Shown here: positions 1 to 5,920 of the stretch, one piece after another
Layout of the letters: each line of letters starts with the position of its first letter
Position numbering within the stretch: the first letter of the stretch is position 1
DNA from: Bacteroidota bacterium
GTDB taxonomy: Bacteria > Bacteroidota > Bacteroidia > Flavobacteriales_F > PHOS-HE28
Length of the DNA stretch: 16,521 nucleotides
Direction of reading: 5' to 3'
NCBI GenBank assembly: GCA_023430325.1
Contig: JAEZAU010000119.1
Span: 1 to 16,521, forward strand
Translations under genes and position numbers: made by a program
Notes under the pieces: generated by a model
What the model saw: the letters and a program-made list of their open reading frames with translations, nothing else
Told to the model about the DNA's origin: nothing
The model's database searches: none

Positions 1-81
1 TTGAACGGTGTGAAGATCCCCGCGCCAGCGATCGAATTCCGGAGCAACGGCAAAGTGATCGGGCACTGGCTCTACTTCTGA
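1..81 (+). CDS. C-terminal end of an unidentified protein (partial)
   Basis: Frame 1 is open from the window edge to a TGA at 79-81 and encodes 26 residues ending in GHWLYF. The gene enters from the left, so its start is outside the window. The reading is supported by its tail-to-tail overlap with the convergent Nudix gene, which stops at 72, giving a 10-bp overlap that is ordinary for compact genomes. Too little is present to name a family. Confidence 0.5.
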   Translation: MNGVKIPAPAIEFRSNGKVIGHWLYF

Positions 82-638
82 AAGCGCAGTTCGCCGTTCC
101 GTATCATCAGTTCCACTTTCAATACGGTGGCCACGGTTATCGCATCGCGCACTTCACCTTTCAATACCATTTCCAGTAGTTCATGGAAATGCAGCTTCTT
201 CACTTGAAGATCTTCGGTGCTTTCAGGTTCCGCTTCTTCGAATTGTAGATCCTGCGCCAGGTAAACGATCGCGCGTTCATTACTTGCTGAATTGCTCAAG
301 TCCATCTCCAGGATCTTGGTCCACTTCTTTGCAACGATCCCCGTTTCCTCCTTCAATTCACGCCGCGCGCTCACGATCGGATCGGCATCCCTTTTTCCAC
401 CCCCTTCGGGTATCTCCCAGCTATATGCTTCGATGGGATAGCGGTATTGTCCAACGATCCACGTATACCCATGCTCATCGATCGGCAGCATACCCACGGC
501 GATGTTCTTGAAATGGATGACACCATAGATCCCATCTTTTCCCGAGAGATCGATCACCTCATGATGATGGATCGAGATCCAATTCGTCTCGTACTTCAGC
601 TCTTCGCTCTTCGTCCGCCACGGCCCGCGCTCCCTCAT
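72..638 (-). CDS. Nudix hydrolase, ADP-ribose pyrophosphatase-like
   Basis: Cytoplasmic 188-residue Nudix family hydrolase, probably cleaving a nucleoside diphosphate sugar such as ADP-ribose to AMP and ribose 5-phosphate. The Nudix box lies at about residues 79-101 and keeps the metal-binding core RELKEETGI (93-101). It is preceded by WEIPEGGG, typical of ADP-ribose pyrophosphatases. The first conserved Glu of the GX5EX7REUXEEXGU consensus is Ala85 here. Length and the N-terminal start (charged residues, then WRTKSEEL) fit the family. The gene starts 33 bp after the stop of the TonB-domain gene on the same strand, so the two are probably co-transcribed. No signal peptide is seen. The family call is firm; the exact substrate is inferred. 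Confidence 0.92.
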   Translation of the reverse strand: MRERGPWRTKSEELKYETNWISIHHHEVIDLSGKDGIYGVIHFKNIAVGMLPIDEHGYTWIVGQYRYPIEAYSWEIPEGGGKRDADPIVSARRELKEETGIVAKKWTKILEMDLSNSASNERAIVYLAQDLQFEEAEPESTEDLQVKKLHFHELLEMVLKGEVRDAITVATVLKVELMIRNGELRFQK

Positions 639-671
639 TCTTTTCTCAAAGCCGTGAAGGTAGCGTGCTGA

Positions 672-1433
672 TCAGGGAAGCTTGAAGATGAACTCCATTT
701 CCATCTGCGATCGCACGCGTTCATTGTTCACCACGGCCGGGCTCCAATGAAGCGATCGCAACATGCGGAATGCTTCCGTTACACAGCCACCACCCAGATC
801 GTTCAAGGCCTGCAGGTTGGAGATGTTGCCGCTGGGTTCCACCACGAAACGCACCTTCAACGGGCCTTGTATGTTCCGTCGCATCGCCTCCGGCGGATAT
901 TTCAAATTCTTCTGCCACCAGGTGGCTATGGTGCCTTCCGATACGATCGGTGCAGGTGGTCGGGATACGCGGTTGGCCGGATGGATCGATATATCCTTGC
1001 AAATGGGTAAGGATCGAAGTTCATCGGTCAATTCACGCCGCTTTTTCTGCCATTTCTGGTAGTGTTTGGGTGAAAAAGTGATCACCAATGAATGCTCGGC
1101 ATCCACGGATACATCTCCTACACGACCAGGGTGCCATTGGATGAGTCCCGCGATCCGTAAAGCCTCCTCGTCACATGAAGGTCCGAGGCTTTTCCAGACA
1201 TGCAACTGCTCTACACGCCCATCCTTCATGACATTGAACTTCAGCCAGACCTCACCTTCCACCTTCTGGTCGAGCGCATCTTCAGGATAATTGAGTTCCC
1301 TGCTGATGAATTCCTCCATCATTGCCCTTCCTCCAAAAGGTTCAGGAATGATGAATGCCTGCATCTGGGCAAAGGCATGGCCGGCAAGCAGCAGTAACGG
1401 CCACGCAGCAAGGCTTCTGTAGATTTGCATCAT
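672..1433 (-). CDS. Secreted protein with two TonB C-terminal domains
   Basis: A 253-residue protein read from the ATG at 1433 (a second ATG is adjacent at 1430). This start gives a clean signal peptide of about 22 residues ending in GHAFAQ; the longer reading would intrude into the divergent gene. Two TonB-C-like modules are visible: about residues 41-120 (NYPEDALDQKVEGEVWLKF) and 168-250 (KYPPEAMRRNIQGPLKVRF). Each has the YP..A....QG.V...F pattern and a following Cys-x-E(A)AxR helix. Canonical TonB has an N-terminal inner-membrane anchor and a Pro-rich linker; both are absent, so a classical energy transducer is doubtful. Bacteroidota encode many such free-standing TonB-C proteins of unclear role. 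The gene leads into the Nudix gene. Confidence 0.85.
   Translation of the reverse strand: MMQIYRSLAAWPLLLLAGHAFAQMQAFIIPEPFGGRAMMEEFISRELNYPEDALDQKVEGEVWLKFNVMKDGRVEQLHVWKSLGPSCDEEALRIAGLIQWHPGRVGDVSVDAEHSLVITFSPKHYQKWQKKRRELTDELRSLPICKDISIHPANRVSRPPAPIVSEGTIATWWQKNLKYPPEAMRRNIQGPLKVRFVVEPSGNISNLQALNDLGGGCVTEAFRMLRSLHWSPAVVNNERVRSQMEMEFIFKLP
1420..1427 (+). promoter_or_regulatory. Bacteroidota -7 box (TAGATTTG) ahead of the Smr gene
   Basis: TAGATTTG matches the Bacteroidota -7 consensus TAnnTTTG exactly and ends 4 nt before the ATG at 1432. Transcription would then start at or very near the start codon, implying a leaderless or nearly leaderless mRNA. No clear -33 TTG element is seen, and the box lies inside the coding start of the divergent TonB-domain gene. 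Confidence 0.45.
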
Positions 1434-2019
1434 GGCGCAGCCGAAATTCCGCGTGGGTGATCGAGTGGCCTTTGTGGATGAAGTAGGTGGCGGTATCATC
1501 ATCGACATCCTTGGTGCAACGCATGTGAAAGTAAGGACCGATGATGGATTCGAGATCGACAGATCCGTGAAAGGTTTGGTCGTGGACCTGCGCGGTCCTG
1601 AACATGTCCTTTACAAGGTCACCGACCACCAGGCGGGTATGATCGCCGCGAACGATGTGCTGGATGAAAAGCGCAGAAAGCGTCCAGCGCCACGTACAGG
1701 AAAGACCCCGAAAAAGCCGGAGGATAACAGCGTGGCCGAGGTGGATCTGCATCTCCATGAACTGGTGGAGGACGAAACACGCTTGAGCGATGCCGAAAAG
1801 CTCACCTACCAGCTGTCTTATTTCGAGCGTGCGCTCAATGCGGCGATACGTGATGGAAAGAAGAAGCTGATCGTGATCCACGGCGTGGGTGAAGGCATAT
1901 TGCGCGAGGAAGTGCGGAAGATGCTCCAGTACTACGATAATGTGCAGTTCCATGATGCCGATATGCGCAAGTATGGCGTGGGCGCTACGGAAGTGGTAAT
2001 TTTGCGGGGGAAGTATTGA
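1432..2019 (+). CDS. Smr/MutS2-type domain protein (DUF2027-like N-terminus)
   Basis: A 195-residue cytoplasmic protein. The N-terminal 55 residues (FRVGDRVAFVDEVGGG, then DDGFEID) form a small beta-rich module typical of Bacteroidota DUF2027/Smr proteins. A basic, Pro/Lys-rich linker (about 79-97) leads to a C-terminal Smr domain. Its motifs are DLHLHE (105-110, replacing the common LDLHG), HGVGEGILR (150-158) and GVGATEVVI (182-190). Smr domains act in nicking or binding of branched nucleic acids and in ribosome collision rescue; which applies to this family is not known. Length fits flavobacterial members and is shorter than Bacteroides versions. The start is set by homology and by the exact -7 box just upstream; it overlaps the divergent start codon. 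Confidence 0.9.
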   Translation: MAQPKFRVGDRVAFVDEVGGGIIIDILGATHVKVRTDDGFEIDRSVKGLVVDLRGPEHVLYKVTDHQAGMIAANDVLDEKRRKRPAPRTGKTPKKPEDNSVAEVDLHLHELVEDETRLSDAEKLTYQLSYFERALNAAIRDGKKKLIVIHGVGEGILREEVRKMLQYYDNVQFHDADMRKYGVGATEVVILRGKY

Positions 2020-2030
2020 GTGAGTTTCAA

Positions 2031-2132
2031 GAAGTTGAGGTTGTTGAGGGAGTGGGTCGTTGAGGTAGTTGTGGATCGTTACGATCCAAGGCATTAACAA
2101 CCTTACAACCCACTCAACCACCTACAACTTCC
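2031..2132. repeat. GTTGAGG-rich imperfect inverted repeat
   Basis: The left arm (2031-2072) consists of GTTGAGG/GTTGTTGAGG-like units, and the right arm (about 2088-2132) carries their complement (CAACCTTACAACC, ACTCAACCACC). A perfect 6-bp stem hairpin, GGATCG-TTA-CGATCC (2073-2087), lies at the centre. The whole stretch could fold into one long imperfect stem between the Smr gene and rnpB. It could act as a bidirectional terminator or be a dispersed intergenic repeat; the sequence alone does not decide. Confidence 0.55.
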
Positions 2133-2149
2133 GCTAAGAAGAGTTCCTT

Positions 2150-2565
2150 GACATCCTGTGCATCGCTCCATCGCTCTTCCAGCAATGGGAGGGAGGAAAG
2201 TCCGGGCAGCGTAGGGCACCGTGCTTCCTAACGGGAAGGGACACCACCGGGAACAGTGGTGTTACAGAAAGTGCCGCAGAAAGGGAGACCGCCGATCCAT
2301 CGCAAGATGGAGGCAAGGGTGAAAAGGTGGTGTAAGAGACCACCAGCATTGCTGGTGACAGCAGTGGCTTGGTAAACCTCACGGGCTGAAAGGCCATGTA
2401 TACCGGAAGATCTGAAAGGGTCATGGACCGTCCATCCTTGCAGCGCAAGCCGCATTCCGGAGGGTGGGCCGATAGAGGTGCGCCGTGAGGCGCATCCCAG
2501 ATAGATGGTGGAGATCCCGCTTCGGTGGGATACAGAACCCGGCTTACAGATGCACAGGTCTTTGC
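2150..2565 (+). ncRNA. rnpB: RNase P RNA, bacterial class A
   Basis: Catalytic RNA subunit of RNase P, which removes 5' leaders from pre-tRNAs. The universally conserved blocks are present in order: GAGGAAAGTCCGGGC (2193-2207), ACAGAAAGTGCCGCAGAAA (around 2263-2282), a GGTAAACC segment (2371-2378), AGATAGATGG (2499-2508) and ACAGAACCCGGCTTACAG (2532-2549). The closing P1 helix is a perfect 10-bp pairing of CCTGTGCATC (2155-2164) with GATGCACAGG (2549-2558), which fixes the ends to within a few nucleotides. Size is about 405 nt, normal for class A. It stands alone between two + strand genes and is followed by a hairpin terminator. Confidence 0.96.
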
Positions 2566-2570
2566 ATGAG

Positions 2571-2600
2571 AGGCCCTATCGTGAATGCGATGGGGCCTTT
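2571..2600 (+). terminator. Hairpin terminator after rnpB
   Basis: AGGCCCTATCG (2571-2581) pairs with CGATGGGGCCT (2588-2598) as an 11-bp stem with one G-T wobble and a 6-nt loop. It is followed by only a short T run. Its position directly after the rnpB 3' end supports a terminator. Confidence 0.7.
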
Positions 2601-2690
2601 CACCATTTGTAACATTCATCGTTGTGCTTCGTCCTGTACATGATAGCATCCAGGTATGGGATCTGCCTTATGGCATGCTCATATCACCGA

Positions 2691-3428
2691 ATGATCACGA
2701 ACTTTGGGTACTTGAGATCGATCGTACTACTGCTTTGTTGTTCTGTTCTTGCACCGCTCATGATGGCGCAGGAAAAGATCACCATTCACGGCCGTGTGAT
2801 CACCGGGTCGGGCGAGAAGAATTTGTACGATCTGATGATCGTGAACAAACGCACGCGATCGGGAAGCTTCGGGAATGCAGATGGAACGTTCACGGTACAA
2901 GCCCTGAAGAACGACACGCTCATGATCGGATCCATCGGCTACCAGACGGCACTTATCAGCATGGCTGATAGTCTGCCGAAAAGCGAGTACCATGTGACCC
3001 TGCGTTTGCGTCAATTACAAGTGGAGCTCACCGAGGTGGAGATCCTGCCGGAACGCACGTTACGCGAGATACAGAAGGACATCGACGAACTGGGTTATAC
3101 CGAACGGGATTACCGTCTGAGCAGGGTCGATGCATACCAAAGCCCCATCACCTGGCTGTACCAGGAGTTCAGCAGGCGCGAACGCAGCAAACGGCTGGTG
3201 GCCCATTTGGAGAACGAGGACAGGAAACGTGAACTGCTGAAGGAGCTCCTGACGAAATACGTTCAATATGACATCATCAACCTGAGCGATGAGGCATTTG
3301 ATGATTTCATCGATTTTCTCAATGTGCCCGATGAGGTGATCAAAGGATTGACGCAGTACGAATTCCTTCTTTACGTGAAGAAGCGGTACGAACTTTACTC
3401 AAGCCTTGGTCCTACGCGCAGGCATTGA
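2691..3428 (+). CDS. Secreted/envelope protein with carboxypeptidase-regulatory-like domain
   Basis: A 245-residue protein from the ATG at 2691, chosen because it gives a standard signal peptide (hydrophobic run IVLLLCCSVLAPLMMAQ, cleavage near residue 27); upstream in-frame ATGs add non-signal sequence. Residues about 28-105 form a CarboxypepD_reg-like beta-sandwich (ITIHGRVITGSGEKNL, SFGNADGTFTV, SIGYQTALI), as found at the N-terminus of SusC-like receptors and in many Bacteroidota envelope proteins. The C-terminal half is charged and helical, with SPITWLYQEFSRRERSKR followed by FDDFIDFLN. This arrangement is a recurrent flavobacterial family of unknown function. It ends 8 bp from the convergent propeller gene. 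No enzyme active site is seen. Confidence 0.85.
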   Translation: MITNFGYLRSIVLLLCCSVLAPLMMAQEKITIHGRVITGSGEKNLYDLMIVNKRTRSGSFGNADGTFTVQALKNDTLMIGSIGYQTALISMADSLPKSEYHVTLRLRQLQVELTEVEILPERTLREIQKDIDELGYTERDYRLSRVDAYQSPITWLYQEFSRRERSKRLVAHLENEDRKRELLKELLTKYVQYDIINLSDEAFDDFIDFLNVPDEVIKGLTQYEFLLYVKKRYELYSSLGPTRRH

Positions 3429-3436
3429 AGATGACT

Positions 3437-4621
3437 TCAGTGCGCGGTCACTATGAGGATGCGCTGAACGTTGAGCCCGCTGCTGGAGGTCATGCGCACC
3501 ACGTAGCTGCCCGGTTGAAGTTCTTCCACATGGGCACTTCTCTTGCCAATGGGCCAGTTGGTGCGATCCACCAGGCGGCCATCAGTGGTGAGGATCTCCA
3601 ATACGCACACTTCACTGGCACTCTCGTTCAGCCACTGGATGGTCACCGGTCCTCTGCTCGGATTGGGATAAACGTTCATCGTTCCAACACCAGTGATCTC
3701 GGCAATTTCGATCGTTCCTGGAGCAAGCTTAATGATGGTGCCTTCTTCTCCGACCGCCACTGCAACCCCATTCTTTACATCGATCGCGGAGAGTTCGGTG
3801 GTTACACCAGAGGTCATGACGTCCCAGTTCTGTCCCTGATCGATCGATCGGAGAATGAGGCCACCATCACCCACTGCATACACCACATCAGGATCTTCGG
3901 AGGCGAAGGCACCGATCTCAAGGATCGAAGAGTAGGCGACGCTGGTCCAATTATTCCCGTTATCAATACTGCGGAAGATCTCTGCGGGCGGGCCTGCGAG
4001 AAGTCCCGTCTGTTGCGCATCATCAAGGAACATGATGCTGCTCAGATCGTCCTCAACCGGTGAAGTGACAGGCACCCAGGTCTGACCGCCGTTCGTGGTC
4101 CGAAGCACGACACCATCCCGGCCTACGGCCATCAATGTGGTTGCATTAAGCGCATCAATGCCGTGAAGCCGTTCAGTGGTGCCGGAGATCTGTGTCGCCC
4201 AGGTCTGGCCGCCATCTGTGCTGTGTACGATACCGCCATCGCGGCCCGAAGCCCAGATCAGATCGCCGACATGGGTCATGTCGTACAACACATTGGGGGC
4301 ACCCGTGGATATCAACTCCCAATCATCACCGTTGTTGGTGGATCGGGCGACAAGATCATCATCGGCGAGCATGATCAGAGTGTTGTCATCGAGCCGGATC
4401 AGCTGGCCGAGATCGCCAGCACCTATCAACACTTCGGTCTCCCAATTCTCTCCACCGTCCGTGGTCTTCAGCAGCACGCCGTTCATTCCACCGACCCAAT
4501 AGGTAAGGGCATCATCCACGAGTACACCACCCAGTTCCATGTTCACACCTGCAGGAATGGGGGTCCATTGAGAGAAGAGATCGACCGCGAACAGTATCGG
4601 GATAATGAAGAGCTTGCGCAT
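3437..4621 (-). CDS. Asp-box (YCF48/BNR-like) propeller exoprotein with T9SS sorting domain
   Basis: A 394-residue protein from the ATG at 4621, which gives a short signal peptide ending at about LFSQ (residue 18). Six Asp-box motifs of the S/T-x-D/N-x-G-x-x-W type occur at about 53-60, 94-101, 134-141, 175-182, 218-225 and 259-266. Spacing is a regular 40-43 residues, the signature of a sialidase/YCF48-like beta-propeller. No sialidase catalytic residues can be identified, so this is more likely a binding or structural propeller. The C-terminus (from about 317, VYPNPSRGP, to PGSYVVRM and a final basic strand) is a T9SS type A sorting domain directing outer-membrane export and surface attachment. 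A near-consensus -7 box (CATTTTTG, complement of 4647-4654) lies upstream. The small gene at 4669-4929 precedes it by 47 bp. Confidence 0.9.
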   Translation of the reverse strand: MRKLFIIPILFAVDLFSQWTPIPAGVNMELGGVLVDDALTYWVGGMNGVLLKTTDGGENWETEVLIGAGDLGQLIRLDDNTLIMLADDDLVARSTNNGDDWELISTGAPNVLYDMTHVGDLIWASGRDGGIVHSTDGGQTWATQISGTTERLHGIDALNATTLMAVGRDGVVLRTTNGGQTWVPVTSPVEDDLSSIMFLDDAQQTGLLAGPPAEIFRSIDNGNNWTSVAYSSILEIGAFASEDPDVVYAVGDGGLILRSIDQGQNWDVMTSGVTTELSAIDVKNGVAVAVGEEGTIIKLAPGTIEIAEITGVGTMNVYPNPSRGPVTIQWLNESASEVCVLEILTTDGRLVDRTNWPIGKRSAHVEELQPGSYVVRMTSSSGLNVQRILIVTAH

Positions 4622-4668
4622 ATCAGTGTCTTTGAGATGAGGATGCCAAAAATGGACCGCGTTCGCGA

Positions 4669-4929
4669 TCACAGCAGCGCCGGAACGGATGAAGCGGGAG
4701 TTTCGGCGGATGGAGCGGACGATCGAAGTACGGAGCGTTGTTGGCGTAGTTCCATCACACGGCTCACGAGCGTAACAGCATCGAGGGTATTGTGGTAGCG
4801 CGCGCACCGATTGAGTTGTATGATCCTTCCCAACAGTCGATCGGTGTTCAATGAGAACAGCTCATCACGGTCACGGGGATCCATCAGGAGCAGCTGGTCC
4901 ATGGCAGTTTTGTTTACCCAAAGCTCCAT
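4669..4929 (-). CDS. Small hypothetical protein
   Basis: An open frame of 86 residues, rich in Leu, Arg and Asp, with an amphipathic helical look (MDQLLLMDPRDRDELF, then DRLLGRIIQLNRCARYHNTL) and a Ser/Pro/Ala-rich tail. No signal peptide, membrane segment or recognised domain. Codon use resembles its neighbours, and it sits in line with the downstream propeller gene with a 47-bp gap, supporting a real gene. It could still be a chance frame; I do not recognise a family. Confidence 0.45.
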   Translation of the reverse strand: MELWVNKTAMDQLLLMDPRDRDELFSLNTDRLLGRIIQLNRCARYHNTLDAVTLVSRVMELRQQRSVLRSSAPSAETPASSVPALL

Positions 4930-5029
4930 CGAAGATGACCCATGGGACCAAACCGATCTGACGAGACGGGAATGCCGGGTGATGGAACGGCGATATGGCC
5001 CATGCCGGTATTTTGCGTGAGGGATGGAA

Positions 5030-5160
5030 GTGGAAAGCCCGCAAGCGATCCCGGCTACGAAGCCGGGAGAGTGCGGACTTGGAACGGATAGCCCGACCCG
5101 CCTTCGCCATAGCTTCGGCGGGTTGAGCCCGCATGATGGATCGAAAGCGGGGCACGCCCA
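5030..5160. repeat. Hairpin-rich intergenic repeat, possible terminator of the RR operon
   Basis: The 238-bp gap between the response-regulator stop (5168) and the small gene (4929) contains a perfect 8-bp stem TCCCGGCT-ACGA-AGCCGGGA (5049-5068). A second stem, ACCCGCC (5096-5102) with GGCGGGT (5117-5123), encloses a 14-nt loop. The segment also carries repeated AGCCCGC/AGCCCGA boxes and a terminal GCGGGGCACGCCC. The composition is like dispersed palindromic intergenic elements of Bacteroidota. No gene is seen in it on either strand. It may terminate transcription of the upstream operon. Confidence 0.5.
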
Positions 5161-5167
5161 AACAACC

Positions 5168-5920
5168 CTACTCGCCAGCGAGCCAGCGCTTGAACTCCGC
5201 AGAGCGTTCGCTGCTCACGATGGCATCATCGCCATAGGACGGATCGAGCATGACCTTGACGCGGCTCTTGCTGTATGCAAGCAGTTCCTTGATGCTCTGG
5301 ATGTGGACCAGAAGCTGGCGGTTTAGGCGGAAGAATTTTTCGGGATCGAGCTGTGGTTCGAGGCGATCGAGGCTCTCTTCCAATGGCAGATCGCGACCTT
5401 CCTTCGTGCGGATGAAGGTGTTCTTCTGCATGCTGTGGATGTACGCGATCTGCGATGGTTCCACCAGTTTGAAATGATCGCCGTAGCGTATGAGGAAACG
5501 CTTGATGTATGCGGCAGGCTTGTCCGTATCAGGCCGGCCGGCGAGCGCGGAATGATCGCGTACAGGTGCGCCGGCGCTCACTTTTTTCACCGCAGCGGCC
5601 AGCTCATCCTTCTTGATCGGCTTCAGTAGATAATCGATCGCGTTCACGCGAAAGGCACGCACGGCATACTCATCATACGCGGTGGTGAAGATGACCGGAC
5701 ACGGAACATCGATCTGCTGGAAGATCTCAAAACTGTCGCCATCGGCGAGCTGAACATCAAAGAAGGCGAGATCGGGTGCATCGTTGTCGGTGAACCATTG
5801 CACCGAGCCGGAGACCGTGGGCACATAGGCGATAACTTCAATGGTAGGATCGATCTCCACGAGCATCTTCCGCATGCGGTTCACCGCAGCGGCTTCGTCC
5901 TCTATGATCAGCACCTTCAT
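5168..5920 (-). CDS. LytTR-family response regulator
   Basis: A 250-residue two-component response regulator. The receiver domain spans about 1-120, with acidic pocket E7/D8, phosphoacceptor D55 (FFDVQL), T79/T80 and K100 (YLLKP). The C-terminal LytTR DNA-binding domain spans about 138-248, with FLIRYGDHFKLV, the FIRTKEGRDL strand, and FFRLNRQLLVHIQSI, all typical of the AgrA/LytR fold. It binds promoter direct repeats in known members. Its ATG overlaps the kinase stop by 4 bp (ATGA, 5917-5920), indicating translational coupling and making the kinase its cognate partner. Stop codon is TAG. Targets are not evident from the window; the operon's own upstream region is one possibility. Confidence 0.96.
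   Translation of the reverse strand: MKVLIIEDEAAAVNRMRKMLVEIDPTIEVIAYVPTVSGSVQWFTDNDAPDLAFFDVQLADGDSFEIFQQIDVPCPVIFTTAYDEYAVRAFRVNAIDYLLKPIKKDELAAAVKKVSAGAPVRDHSALAGRPDTDKPAAYIKRFLIRYGDHFKLVEPSQIAYIHSMQKNTFIRTKEGRDLPLEESLDRLEPQLDPEKFFRLNRQLLVHIQSIKELLAYSKSRVKVMLDPSYGDDAIVSSERSAEFKRWLAGE

Noticed and set aside
1342..2121. 259-codon minus-strand open frame
   Set aside because: It is antisense to the well-supported Smr gene and has His/Leu-rich, family-less sequence; a shadow frame.
2134..2649. 171-codon minus-strand open frame
   Set aside because: Antisense to rnpB; the RNA gene explains the sequence conservation seen here.
3425..4798. Two plus-strand open frames of about 210 codons
   Set aside because: Antisense to the Asp-box propeller, whose regular motifs and sorting domain prove the minus frame.
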